The position numbers and the translations under genes are program-made. From assembly GCF_027706725.1 (NCBI RefSeq), contig NZ_JAQFWQ010000005.1:62001-126000 (forward strand): 64,000 nucleotides of DNA, read 5' to 3'. Source of the stretch: Nocardiopsis endophytica. Its GTDB lineage: Bacteria; Actinomycetota; Actinomycetes; Streptosporangiales; Streptosporangiaceae. This document shows, one piece after another, positions 49,893 to 60,765 of the stretch (position 1 is the stretch's first letter; each line of letters opens with the position of its first letter). A model generated the notes under the pieces. It did no database searches. It saw nothing but the letters and a program-made list of their open reading frames with translations, and was not told the origin of the DNA.

Positions 49893-51938
49893 TCAGGCCG
49901 CCGCGGCGGGCTCGGGCCGCTGGGCCGGGGAGGGGCGGCGGCCCCAGAACTGCAGGCCCACCAGCACCGCGGTCATCGCCATGCCGATCAGGTCGGTCGT
50001 GGTGCCGGGCATGAACACCAGCACGGCCGCGACCACCAGCAGCAGGCGCTCCACGAGCGCCGTGCGGCGCAGCATGAAGCCCTCCAGCGCCACCGCGGCC
50101 GCGACCAGCCCCACCATGCCGCTGGCCACGGAGAAGACGATCTCCCCCAGGGTGCCGTTCAGCATGATCGACGAGTAGGCCATCAGGAGCGGGATCAGGT
50201 ACAGCCCCTTGGCGAACTTCCACGCCGCCAGGCCGGTGCGGGTCGGCGAGGCGCCGGCGATGCCCGAGGCCGAGAAGGCCGCCAGCGCCACCGGCGGGGT
50301 GACGTTGGAGTCCTGGCTGTACCAGTAGACGATCATGTGCGCCACGATCAGCGGCAGGCCCAGCGTCTCCAGCGCCGGACCGGCCAGCACGATCAGCACG
50401 ATGTAGGCGGCGGTCACCGGCAGGCCCAGCCCCAGCACCAGGGAGGCCAGCGCCACCAGCACCAGGGTGAGCAGCAGGCTTCCCGCGGCCGCGTCGATGA
50501 TCATCCCGGACAGCTTCAGGCCCAGCGAGGTCTGGCCCACCACGCCCACGATGATCCCGGCGACGCCGGTGGCCACCGAGACCGGCAGCACGTTGCGCGC
50601 GGTCAGCGCGAACACCTCGGCGATGCCCGACAGCGTCAGGCGGCTGGCGCCGCGCAGCATCGCCACCACGAACAGCGCCCCGATGGCGTAGATGCCCGCG
50701 CGCAGCGGCGGGACGTAGGCCAGCAGCAGGGTCACCAGGAGCAGCAGCGGCGCCAGGAAGTGCCACCCGGCGGCCAGGGTGGTGCGCAGCCGGGGCAGCT
50801 GCCCGGACGGCATGCCGCCGATCCCGTTCTTGCGCGCCAGGATGTCCACGAACAGGAAGACCACCGCGAAGTACATCAGCGCCGGGATGATGGCGACCTT
50901 CACGATGTCGGCGTAGGGCACGCCCATCATCTCGGCCATCACGAACGCCCCGGCGCCCATCACCGGCGGCAGCAGCTGCCCGCCGGTGGAGGCCGCCGCC
51001 TCCACCCCGGCCGCCTCGTGCTTCTTGTAGCCGACCCGCTTCATCATCGGGATGGTGAAGGCGCCGGTGGTGACCGTGTTGGCGATCGCGCTGCCGGTGA
51101 TCGAGCCCATCATGGCGCTGCCGACCACCGCGCCCTTGGCCGGGCCGCCGGCGAACCGGCCGGTGAGCGCGTAGGCCAGGCCGATGAAGAAGTCGCCGCC
51201 CCCGGTCTTCTGCAGCAGCGCCCCGAAGAAGATGAACGCGAAGACGAACGTGGCCGCGACGCCGAGCGGGACCCCGAAGACGCCGTCGTCGGACAGGTAG
51301 CTGTAGGTGGCGATCCGCTGGTACAGCTGCCCGCTGTGCGAGAACGGGCCGGGGATCAGCGGCCCGATCCAGGAGTAGAAGAGGAAGGCCAGGCCCAGGA
51401 AGGCCATGAACGGGCCGATGGCGCGGCGGCAGGCCTCCAGCAGCAGGAGCAGGGCGATGACCGACACCAGCACGTCGGCCCCGGTGGGGACGCCGCCCGC
51501 GCGCAGCACGAGCGCCTCGCGGTTGACGACCGGGTAGAGGGTGACCGCCACCGCGGCGGCCACCAGGAGCAGGTCCACCGCGGCCATCGGCGTGCTGCGG
51601 GCCCAGCGGAACCGGGCGGCGGGCTTGAGCAGGAAGACCAGCACGAGCACGAACATCAGGTGCAGCACGCGCTGGACGTAGATGTCCATGCCGATGAAGA
51701 GCGCGGTGTAGCCCTGGAAGAGGCCGAAGGCGACGGCGATGGCGAGCGTGGCGGCGCCGACGGCGCGGCCGGCCCGCTCCTCGCCCCAGCGCTCGGCCGC
51801 CATGCGCCGCCACAGCGGGCCGGACCCCTCCTCCTCGTCCTCGGTGCCGGGCAGGCGGCGGGATTCGGGCTCGGGAGGGAGCTGCGCGGACGCCGTGGCC
51901 GGTCGGGCGCGTCCGGGCTCGTCGGGCTGGTCGTTCAT
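49893..51938 (-). CDS. TRAP transporter fused permease (4TM/12TM, DctQM type)
   Basis: A 681-residue membrane protein. A hydrophilic start of ~60 residues is followed by four helices of the small (DctQ-like) part and a large DctM part with GSAMMGSITGSAIANTVTTGAFTIPMMKRVG-like ion- and substrate-binding loops (~270-300) and the second loop PVTAAYIVLIVLAGPALETLG. Fused 4TM/12TM permeases work with TAXI binding proteins, as found directly upstream, to import carboxylates or amino acids with Na+. Substrate unknown. ATG 51938 gives the usual length. Confidence 0.88.
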   Translation of the reverse strand: MNDQPDEPGRARPATASAQLPPEPESRRLPGTEDEEEGSGPLWRRMAAERWGEERAGRAVGAATLAIAVAFGLFQGYTALFIGMDIYVQRVLHLMFVLVLVFLLKPAARFRWARSTPMAAVDLLLVAAAVAVTLYPVVNREALVLRAGGVPTGADVLVSVIALLLLLEACRRAIGPFMAFLGLAFLFYSWIGPLIPGPFSHSGQLYQRIATYSYLSDDGVFGVPLGVAATFVFAFIFFGALLQKTGGGDFFIGLAYALTGRFAGGPAKGAVVGSAMMGSITGSAIANTVTTGAFTIPMMKRVGYKKHEAAGVEAAASTGGQLLPPVMGAGAFVMAEMMGVPYADIVKVAIIPALMYFAVVFLFVDILARKNGIGGMPSGQLPRLRTTLAAGWHFLAPLLLLVTLLLAYVPPLRAGIYAIGALFVVAMLRGASRLTLSGIAEVFALTARNVLPVSVATGVAGIIVGVVGQTSLGLKLSGMIIDAAAGSLLLTLVLVALASLVLGLGLPVTAAYIVLIVLAGPALETLGLPLIVAHMIVYWYSQDSNVTPPVALAAFSASGIAGASPTRTGLAAWKFAKGLYLIPLLMAYSSIMLNGTLGEIVFSVASGMVGLVAAAVALEGFMLRRTALVERLLLVVAAVLVFMPGTTTDLIGMAMTAVLVGLQFWGRRPSPAQRPEPAAAA

Positions 51939-52039
51939 CGGGCTGTCTCGCTCTTTTTCGCGGTCGGGGGGAGGGCGGGCCCGCGCCGCCGCGCCGCCCG
52001 GTCGGCGGGCGCGGCGGCGGAGCCGGGCGCGTGCGGCGC

Positions 52040-53062
52040 TCAGGACTCCTCGGGAAGGACCTCTTCGGGCAGTTCCACGCCGTTGTCCTCGGCCCACTTG
52101 ACCGCACCGGGGTGCATGGCGACCGACGACTCGGCCATCGTCTCGGGGACGAAGTAGTCCTCGCCGGCGGCGTAGACCGACGTGAGCTGGTCGGTGTTGC
52201 CGTACAGCGCGTCGAGCACGTCGTAGGCCTTGTCCTCGGGGAAGTCCGAGGGGACCACCAGCAGGTTCCACAGCGCGATGGTCTCCACGTCGTCGTCGAC
52301 GGTGGAGTAGGTTCCGCCGCTGATGACGTGCTCGCTGTAGTAGGGGTAGCTGTCGGTGATCTGCTGGCGCTCGTCGTCGCAGAACGGGATCAGGTGGATC
52401 GGGTCGGTGGCCTCCAGCTCCAGCAGCGTGTTGTGGCCCTCGCCGACCACCCACGACCCGGCGTCGATGGTGCCGTCGCGCAGCGCGGTGGAGGTGTCGG
52501 CGTAGTCGAGGTGCTGCACATCGGTGCTGGTGAAGCCGAGCTCCAGGGCGTTGAAGACGAGCTCGGAGGCCAGCGCGTTGCCGCTGCCGGCCGGACCGGC
52601 GGAGAAGCGCTCACCGTCCACGTCGGAGAAGCACTTGTAGTCCTGCTCCTCGTTGATGGATTCGAGCGTGACCGCGTGGTACACGTTCGGGTAGAGCGCG
52701 GTCAGCACCTGCGCGTCGACCGCGGCGTTCTCGAAGTCCCGTTCCCCGTTCACCGCCTGGGCGGTGGCGTCGGACTGGGCGATCGCCATCTGCAGCTGGC
52801 CGCTGCCGATCTGCTTCATGTTGGCCACCGAGGCCTCGGTGGAGGTGGCCGAGGCCGTGGTGCCCTCGACCTCGGAGGAGATCACCTCGGCCAGGGCGCC
52901 GCCGAGCGGGTAGTACACGCCGGAGGTGCTGCCGGTGCCGATGGTGATGTCGCCGTAGTCGCCGCCTCCGCCGTCTCCGCCGCCCTGCTGGGCGGGCTGG
53001 GCACAGGAGGCGAGCAGCAGGGCGCTCGCGGGGATCGCGGCCAGTGCGAGGGGGTTGCGCAT
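52040..53062 (-). CDS. TAXI-family TRAP solute-binding lipoprotein
   Basis: A 340-residue lipoprotein. The signal (ALAAIPASALLLASC) has its lipid Cys at residue 20, followed by a Gly/Asp linker. ITIGTGSTSGVYYPLGGALAEVI is the TAXI hallmark, with TEASVANMKQIGSGQLQMAIAQSD and later AGPAGSGNALASELV. It captures the solute for the TRAP permease 100 bases downstream. Known TAXI ligands include glutamate and 2-oxoglutarate; the ligand here is not known. Confidence 0.9.
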   Translation of the reverse strand: MRNPLALAAIPASALLLASCAQPAQQGGGDGGGGDYGDITIGTGSTSGVYYPLGGALAEVISSEVEGTTASATSTEASVANMKQIGSGQLQMAIAQSDATAQAVNGERDFENAAVDAQVLTALYPNVYHAVTLESINEEQDYKCFSDVDGERFSAGPAGSGNALASELVFNALELGFTSTDVQHLDYADTSTALRDGTIDAGSWVVGEGHNTLLELEATDPIHLIPFCDDERQQITDSYPYYSEHVISGGTYSTVDDDVETIALWNLLVVPSDFPEDKAYDVLDALYGNTDQLTSVYAAGEDYFVPETMAESSVAMHPGAVKWAEDNGVELPEEVLPEES

Positions 53063-53282
53063 CGTGTGGGGGGTCCTCTCGAAGGCGGGGCGGCGCGGGC
53101 GCTCCGGGAGCTCGGGTCTCCGTCGGGTCGTGTCACGTCCCCCGGTGGGCCCGGACGATGCCCCTTCGTGAGTTATTTGTCTGATTCATCGTTGAGATGC
53201 GCGAGAAGTCTAGTGATCATCGGCCGGATCGTGCCAGTGGTCCGCCGTTTAAAAGATGGATTGCCGAGCTTCGACCAAAAAG

Positions 53283-53328
53283 CGCCCCGTGCGAATAATG
53301 TCGGAAATGCGACCATTCGCACGGGGCG
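53283..53328 (-). terminator. 14-bp stem terminator with T5 tail
   Basis: CGCCCCGTGCGAAT (53283-53296) pairs with 53315-53328, 18-base loop, and on the minus strand is followed by CTTTTTGG. It ends the aldolase-fold gene and shields the TAXI gene. Confidence 0.85.
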
Positions 53329-53349
53329 GACGCCCGGGTATCGGGCCTG

Positions 53350-54003
53350 TCAGCAGGGAAGGAACGGGTCGGGCCCGGCCCAGCCCTCCGCGTCGCGGCG
53401 GCGCACCTCGGCCAGCTCGTCCTCGGAGAGCACCCGCGGGGCGCCGAGCGCGCGGCCGCGCGCGTAGACCCCGCACAGCCACTCCAGCAGCCGCATGTTC
53501 TCGAAGGCGTGGTCGGCGTCCTCGCCGGAGGCGGCGCCGCCCAGGCAGGCCAGCAGTGCGGCGCTCCTGCCCTTGAACGCCTTGACGGCCTGGTCGGCCA
53601 GGTCGCCCGAGCCGTAGGCGGCGTACCCGGCGACCGGGATCGCGCCGCCGAGCCGGGCCGCGGCCTGGTGCACCGGCGGCAGTTCGGGCAGCACCGCCGC
53701 GACCGCGGCGGCGTGCTCACCGGGCGCCTGCACCAGCGCGCCGGCGGCGGTGCACCGGTGCACGGCGATGTGCAGGGTGGTGTCGGCGGCGGGGGCGCGG
53801 CGCCCCTCCAGGACGCCGCCCTCCAGGGAGAGCACGGGGCAGTCGGCGGGCTCGACGCGGTCCAGCGGGACCCCGGCGGGGGTGACGGCGATCAGGTCGC
53901 CGGAGCGGACGCTGACGGTGCCGGACCCGCCGTGGGCGAGGCCCTCGGCGGCCAGGCGGCGTGCGGTCCGGGAGGCGTCCCTGCGCTCTTGCTCTAGAAG
54001 CAT
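53350..54003 (-). CDS. class II aldolase/adducin-fold protein without metal ligands
   Basis: A 217-residue protein with the class II aldolase layout: GLAHGGSGTVSVRSGDLIAVTPAGVPL, then the region that normally reads VxHTHS, here ALVQAPGEHAAA, and the region normally ANHG, here LLACLGG. The HxH pair and the third His are therefore absent, so it cannot bind the catalytic zinc as relatives do. It may be an inactive paralog with a regulatory or structural role. It is divergent from betaine genes and upstream of the TRAP-TAXI operon, isolated by a terminator. Confidence 0.78.
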   Translation of the reverse strand: MLLEQERRDASRTARRLAAEGLAHGGSGTVSVRSGDLIAVTPAGVPLDRVEPADCPVLSLEGGVLEGRRAPAADTTLHIAVHRCTAAGALVQAPGEHAAAVAAVLPELPPVHQAAARLGGAIPVAGYAAYGSGDLADQAVKAFKGRSAALLACLGGAASGEDADHAFENMRLLEWLCGVYARGRALGAPRVLSEDELAEVRRRDAEGWAGPDPFLPC

Positions 54004-54344
54004 GGTCGCTCGCGTGGTCGGGCCGGTGCGGTGCGGCCGGCGGTTGCGGGGTGCATGGGGGGCCTTAGGTATGCCTTATCTACGTTACCTCCCCTTGGGG
54101 TGGTGTTGTCCAGGGCGTTCACCCCCGCGCCGGGGTGGTCCGCGCCACCGCGGGCCTCCGGTCCACCCCCAAGGGATGGTCACGGACCGTTACCGAAACG
54201 CGTCCTGTTGCGTGATGTGAACCACGGTTGCGTGTCGTTCTTGTGTATGTTTATGCAGGTCAGGGTCGTGATTTTAGAAGGTCACGATAAAGTAACGCCA
54301 GGTTTAAAGTGTTTTGAGGCGTTTCTGCTGGGCAGGACGGTTCC
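54004..54344. promoter_or_regulatory. 341-bp divergent control region of the aldolase-fold and betaine genes
   Basis: No gene. It contains TTAGGTATGCCTTATCTAC (54065-54083), matching 14 of 19 positions of the DtxR/IdeR iron box, near the aldolase-fold gene; and TCGTGA (54266-54271) with TCACGA (54282-54287), a dyad with a ten-base gap near the aldehyde dehydrogenase start, next to an AT-rich patch (54225-54310) likely holding its promoter. Confidence 0.45.
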
Positions 54345-55886
54345 GTGATGCAACCCTACGTAACCCTTCCGAGTAAGCAGTACCTGTCGGAACCGGGGGC
54401 GACCACCGCCGCGAGCATGTTCGTCGGCGGCCGGTGGTGCGCGGCCGCCGAGGGCGGCACGCGCGATGTCCTCAACCCCTACGACGCCTCGGTCCTCACC
54501 GTGGTCAGCGAGGGGACCCGGGCCGACGCCGACGCGGCCGTGGCCGCGGCCCGGCGCGCCTTCGACGAGGGCTCCTGGCGCCGCACGCCCGCGGGCGAGC
54601 GCGGGGAGGTCCTCGGCCGGATCGCCGACCTCCTGCAGCGCGACCGCGAGGAGATCGCGCTCATGGAGTCCCTGGACACCGGGAAGACGCGGGAGGAGGG
54701 CCGGATCGACGTCGACGACGTCACCGGCGTCTTCCGCTACTACGCCGGGCTGGCCGACAAGGACGCCGGGCGGATCGTCTCCACGCCCGAGGGGATCTTC
54801 AGCCGCGTCGTCTACGAGCCCGTGGGCGTCTGCGCGATGATCACCCCCTGGAACTACCCGCTGCTCCAGCTCGCCTGGAAGATGGCCCCGGCCATCGCCG
54901 CGGGCAACACCATGGTGATCAAGCCCAGTGAGATCACCCCGGTCACCACCTGCAAGCTGGTGGAGCTGGCCGTGGAGGCGGGCGTGCCCGCCGACGGCGT
55001 GGTCAACCTGGTGCTGGGCACCGGCGCCGAGGTGGGCGCCGCCATGGTCGAGCACCCCGGCGTCGACCTGGTCTCCTTCACCGGCGGCCTGGCCACCGGC
55101 AAGCGGATCATGGCCTCGGCCGCCGAGACGGTCAAGAAGATCGCCCTGGAACTGGGCGGGAAGAACCCCAACATCATCTTCCCCGACGTCGACCTGGACA
55201 CCGCGGTCGACTACGCGCTCAACGCGGCCTTCTTCCACTCCGGCCAGGTCTGCTCGGCCGGGGCGCGGCTGATCGTGCACGAGGAGATCCACGACGCCTT
55301 CACCGCCGAGCTGGCCCGCCGCGCCGAGGCCATCGTCATCGGCTCGGGCCTGAAGGACGACGAGGGCGTGCGCTGCGGCCCGCTCGTCTCCGCCGAGCAC
55401 CGGGCCAAGGTCGAGGCCGCGGTCGCCCGCGGCATCGAGGAGGGCGCGAAGGTCATCGCCGGGGGCAAGAGGCCCGACGACCCCGAGCTCCGGAACGGCT
55501 ACTTCTACCGGCCCACCGTGTTCACCGGCTGCTCGCGCGGGATGGACATCGTGCAGACCGAGGTGTTCGGCCCGGTCGTCACGGTCGAGACGTTCCGCAC
55601 CGAGGACGAGGCGGTCGAGCTCGGCAACGACACCGACTACGGCCTGTCCGGCGCGGTGTGGACGAGCGACACCGGCCGCGGCGAGCGCGTCGCCGCCGCC
55701 CTGCGCCACGGCACCGTGTGGATCAACGACTACGGCCCCTACTTCGCGGGCGCCGAGTGGGGCGGGTTCAAACGCTCCGGCGTCGGGCGCGAGCTGGGCC
55801 AGGCGGGGCTCGACGAGTACCGCGAGGCCAAGCACATCTACCGCAACCTCGCCCCCGAACCGCAGCGCTGGTTCGGCGAGGTCTGA
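54345..55886 (+). CDS. betB: betaine-aldehyde dehydrogenase-like ALDH
   Basis: A 513-residue aldehyde dehydrogenase. NAD fold: MITPWNYPLLQLAWKMAPA, VIKPSEITPVT, FTGGLATGKRIM; catalytic Glu in LELGGKNPN and catalytic Cys in HSGQVCSAGARL. This set and the neighbouring choline enzyme and betaine transporter fit glycine betaine aldehyde as substrate, giving the osmolyte glycine betaine with NAD. GTG 54345 has CAGGA upstream; ATG 54348 is the next codon. Followed 47 bases on by the GMC enzyme. Confidence 0.88.
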   Translation: MMQPYVTLPSKQYLSEPGATTAASMFVGGRWCAAAEGGTRDVLNPYDASVLTVVSEGTRADADAAVAAARRAFDEGSWRRTPAGERGEVLGRIADLLQRDREEIALMESLDTGKTREEGRIDVDDVTGVFRYYAGLADKDAGRIVSTPEGIFSRVVYEPVGVCAMITPWNYPLLQLAWKMAPAIAAGNTMVIKPSEITPVTTCKLVELAVEAGVPADGVVNLVLGTGAEVGAAMVEHPGVDLVSFTGGLATGKRIMASAAETVKKIALELGGKNPNIIFPDVDLDTAVDYALNAAFFHSGQVCSAGARLIVHEEIHDAFTAELARRAEAIVIGSGLKDDEGVRCGPLVSAEHRAKVEAAVARGIEEGAKVIAGGKRPDDPELRNGYFYRPTVFTGCSRGMDIVQTEVFGPVVTVETFRTEDEAVELGNDTDYGLSGAVWTSDTGRGERVAAALRHGTVWINDYGPYFAGAEWGGFKRSGVGRELGQAGLDEYREAKHIYRNLAPEPQRWFGEV

Positions 55887-55933
55887 GCGCCGCCCGCGCA
55901 CGTCCCCCGTCCCCGGAACCACCTGGAGCGCCC

Positions 55934-57490
55934 ATGAGCGGAAACGACCGCACCTATGACTACGTGATCGTCGGCGGCGGCACCGCCGGCTCGGTGATCG
56001 CCAACCGGCTCACCGAAGACCCCTCGGTCAGCGTCTGCGTGATCGAGGGCGGCCCCTCCGACCGCGGCCTGGACCGTGTGCTGAACCTGCGCGAGTGGCT
56101 GGGCCTGCTGGAGAGCGACCTGGACTACGGGTACACCACGACCGAGCAGCCGCGCGGCAACTCGCACATCGTGCACTCGCGCGCCCGCGTGCTCGGCGGG
56201 TGCTCCTCGCACAACACGCTGATCAGCTTCCGCCCGTTCGCCGAGGACCTCGACGAGTGGGTGGCCGCCGGAGCCGAGGGCTGGGACAACGCCACCGTGC
56301 AGTCCTACGCCGACCGGCTCAAGAACAACATCGTCCCCATCGCCGAGAAGGACCGCAACGACCTGGTCAAGGACTGGGTCCAGGCCTCGGCGAAGGCCAC
56401 CGGCGTCCCCGTGGTGGAGGACTTCAACGCGAAGACCTCGCACGGCGGCGGGTTCCGCGACGGCGTCGGGTTCCTGTCGATCTCCTACGACCCCTACACC
56501 GGGCAGCGCTCCTCGGCGTCGGTCGCCTACCTGCACCCGATCATGGACGTGCGGGAGAACCTGGCGCTGATGCTCGAGACCTGGGCCGAGCGGATCGTCT
56601 TCGACGGCGACCGCGCCACCGGCGTCGAGGCCGTCACCGCCGACGGCGAGCGGGTCACGGTGTCGGCGCGCAGCGAGGTCATCCTCAGCGCCGGGGCGAT
56701 CGACACCCCGCGCCTGATGCTGCTCTCCGGCGTCGGCCCCAAGGGCGACCTGGAGCAGGTCGGCATCGACGTGCGGCACGACCTGCCGGGCGTCGGCGAG
56801 AACCTGATGGACCACCCCGAGTCCATCATCATGTGGGAGACCACCAGGGACGTCCCGGACGAGACGGTCATGCACTCCGACGGCGCGCTGTTCATCCGCC
56901 GCGACGAGTCCGACCCCCGACCGGACCTGATGTTCCACACGTACCAGATCCCCTTCGACGACAACACGAAGCGGCTGGGCTATGAGTCTCCGGGGTGGAA
57001 GCGCGCCATGTGCATGACGCCGAACATCCCGCGCTCGCGTTCGCGGGGCAAGCTCTGGCTGAAGAGCTCCGACCCGAAGGAGAAGCCGGCGCTGGACTTC
57101 CGCTACTTCACCGACCCCGACGGCTACGACGAGCAGACCATCGTCGACGGGCTGAAGATCGCGCGGAGGATCGCCGAGACCGAGCCGTTCAAGTCCTGGA
57201 TCGCCCGCGAGGTCGCCCCGGGTCCGGACGTCGTCACCGACGAACAGCTCTCCGAGTACGGGCGGCGCGCGGCGCACACCGTGTACCACCCGGCCGGCAC
57301 GTGCAAGATGGGCGCCGCCGACGACGCGGCCGCCGTGGTCGACCCGAAGCTGAGGGTCCGCGGCCTGCGGGGCCTGCGGATCGCCGACGCGTCGGTGTTC
57401 CCGACCATGCCTTCGCCCAACCCGATGGTCACCGTTCTGGCCGTCGGTGAGCGCGCCGCGGACCTGATCCGCGCCGACCGCGCCTCCTAG
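55934..57490 (+). CDS. choline oxidase/dehydrogenase-like GMC flavoenzyme
   Basis: A 518-residue GMC oxidoreductase. FAD motif VIVGGGTAGSVIANRL at the start; VLGGCSSHN with His93, the position of the covalent FAD link in Arthrobacter choline oxidase; EDLDEW; HTVYHPAGTCKMG with the catalytic His; and NPMVTV with the conserved Asn. It resembles choline oxidase more than E. coli BetA. It oxidises choline to betaine aldehyde and perhaps to betaine. GGAGCGCCC precedes the ATG. Same operon as betB. Confidence 0.87.
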   Translation: MSGNDRTYDYVIVGGGTAGSVIANRLTEDPSVSVCVIEGGPSDRGLDRVLNLREWLGLLESDLDYGYTTTEQPRGNSHIVHSRARVLGGCSSHNTLISFRPFAEDLDEWVAAGAEGWDNATVQSYADRLKNNIVPIAEKDRNDLVKDWVQASAKATGVPVVEDFNAKTSHGGGFRDGVGFLSISYDPYTGQRSSASVAYLHPIMDVRENLALMLETWAERIVFDGDRATGVEAVTADGERVTVSARSEVILSAGAIDTPRLMLLSGVGPKGDLEQVGIDVRHDLPGVGENLMDHPESIIMWETTRDVPDETVMHSDGALFIRRDESDPRPDLMFHTYQIPFDDNTKRLGYESPGWKRAMCMTPNIPRSRSRGKLWLKSSDPKEKPALDFRYFTDPDGYDEQTIVDGLKIARRIAETEPFKSWIAREVAPGPDVVTDEQLSEYGRRAAHTVYHPAGTCKMGAADDAAAVVDPKLRVRGLRGLRIADASVFPTMPSPNPMVTVLAVGERAADLIRADRAS

Positions 57491-57505
57491 AGACTCCGCA
57501 GCCAC

Positions 57506-57546
57506 CGCGGGGGAGCCGGCCCGGTTCCGTGCCCGGCTCCCCCGCG
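57506..57546 (+). terminator. 14-bp stem after the GMC gene
   Basis: CGCGGGGGAGCCGG (57506-57519) pairs with 57533-57546 around a 13-base loop. It separates the choline enzymes from the betaine transporter operon. Confidence 0.75.
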
Positions 57547-57670
57547 ACCTGTGGTCCGTGTCCCGTCCCCCCGAACGGCGCCGGCCCCTCCGGCGCCCTG
57601 AATCCGACGAGCGCCGCCGCGCGCACGGCCGTGCTGTGCGCGAAGCGGCCATCAGAGGTGGCTTCCTTCT

Positions 57671-58788
<1,118 letters not shown>

Positions 58789-58792
<4 letters not shown>

Positions 58793-60765
58793 GCATGACC
58801 GCGACCACCGCGACCCCTGAGAACGCCGAGGCGCCCCGCAAGCTCCCCGACCCGGGCGGCGACCTGCGGCCGGGCGGCGCCGCCGTGCTGCGCTCGGCGC
58901 TGTCCCGCACCTGGGTGCAGGCCGCGGCCGTGGCGGCGGTGCTGGTGCTCGCCGCGGCGCTGCCGCTGCCCGGCGGCGTCACCGCCTTCCCGGGAGGTCC
59001 GGGCGAGTGGCTGGACGGCCGCCTCAAGGAGCTCTTCTCCTGGGTGGTGTCCAACCGCGACACCAGCCCGCTGTTCGTGTACGGCTTCAACTACGTCTCG
59101 GTCTACCTGGGCTCGGCCGTCGTCCTCATCGACGACCTGCTGACCGCCCTGACCTGGACCGGCGTCACGGTGCTCGGCGTTCTGGCCGCGTGGCGGCTGG
59201 CCGGGTGGCGGGTCATGCTCGTCGTCCTGGCCGCCTTCGCCGTCTTCGGGCTGTTCGGCCTCTGGGAAGAGGCCATGGAGACGCTGGCGCTGATCACCGC
59301 GGCGGTGCTGCTGGCCCTGCTGGTGGGGCTGCCGCTGGGCATCTGGTCCGGGCGCAGCGACCGCGCGGAGCGCGTGATGCGGCCGGTGCTGGACTTCATG
59401 CAGACCATGCCGGCCTTCGCCTACCTGATGCCGATGCTGCTGATGTTCGGCATCGGCAATCCGTCGGCGGCGGTGGCCACCGCCATCTACGCGCTGCCCC
59501 CGGCCGTGCGCATCACCTCGATGGCGCTGCGCGGCGTGGACAAGGGCGCCGTGGAGGCCGCCGAGTCGCTCGGGTCGACCCGGCTGCAGATGCTGCTGAA
59601 GGTGCGGCTGCCGCTGGCCAAGCGCACCATCATGCTCGGCGTCAACCAGACCATCATGCTGGGCGTGTCCATGGTCGTCATCGCGTCGGTCATCGGCGCG
59701 GGCGGCCTGGGCGACGCCGTCTACCAGGCGCTGCAGAAGGACCGCATCGGCCTGGCCCTGGAGGCCGGGCTGGCCATCGTCATGCTCGCCATCTCGATGG
59801 ACCGGGTCACCGGCGCCATCGGCCACGGCCGCCCGGTGCCGCCGCCGTGGAAGCGGCTGGCCTTCGGCGCCGGCCTGGTCGCCGCCCTGGCGGTGTTCCT
59901 GCTGCCCACCCCGCTGCGCGCGGTGGACGGCTGGCCGCGCGGGTGGGAGCTGGACCTGGCCACCCCGGCGCAGGCCTTCTACGAGGCCATGAAGGACACC
60001 ATCGGCCCGTTCACCTCCGCGCTCGGCGACTGGACCGTGGTGTGGGTGCTGGAGCCGCTGCACGCCGTGCTGGCCGGCGCCCCGTGGTGGCTGGTCATCG
60101 CCGCCGCCGCGGTGCTCGGCGGGCTGTTCGCCGGACGCCGGGCCGCCGCCGTCGGCGTGCTGTCGCTGCTGGCCATGGGCCTGATGGGGCAGTGGGGCAA
60201 CGGCATGAACACGCTCTCGCAGGTGCTGCTGGCGACCGTGCTGGTGGTGGCGCTGGGCGTGGTGCTCGGCATCGGCATGTCGCGCAGCGACCGGGCCGCG
60301 GCCGTGGTCCGCCCGGTGCTGGACGCCATGCAGACCCTTCCCCCCTTCGTGTACCTGATCCCGGCCGTGGCGCTGTTCAGCGTGGGGCGCGTCCCCGCGC
60401 TGGTCGCCGCGGTGGTGTTCGCGCTCCCGCCGGTGATCCGGCTGGTGAACGACGGGATCCGGGGCGTTCCGGCGAACACCGTGGAGGCCGCCCGCTCGCT
60501 GGGCTCCTCCTCCTCGCAGCTCCTGGCCAAGGTGCAGCTGCCGCTGGCGCGCTCGTCGCTGCTGCTGGCGGTGAACCAGGCGATCATGCTCATCCTCTCG
60601 ATGGTCGTGATCGGCGCCCTGGTCGGCGGAGGCGCGCTCGGATACGACGTCGTCTTCGGCCTCAAGCAGAACGAGTTCGGAACGGGACTCACCGCGGGCC
60701 TGGCCATCGTGTGCCTGGGCCTCCTCCTCGACCGCATGACCCAAGGCAGGAAGAACAATGCGTAG
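58789..60765 (+). CDS. betaine transporter permease, two ProW units fused
   Basis: A 658-residue permease holding two BPD_transp_1 domains in tandem: the first at ~160-345 ([42 protein letters not shown]) and the second at ~480-650 ([43 protein letters not shown]). Each has the EAA loop that docks the ATPase. Usual ProW proteins have one unit and dimerise; here the dimer is one chain. GTG 58789 overlaps the ATPase stop; ATG 58795 is an alternative. Overlaps the binding-protein gene by eight bases. Confidence 0.9.

Noticed and set aside
50337-52157. A 606-codon plus-strand frame opposite the TRAP permease, rich in His, Arg and Gln
   Set aside because: Composition is that of an antisense frame; the TRAP permease has clear motifs and topology.
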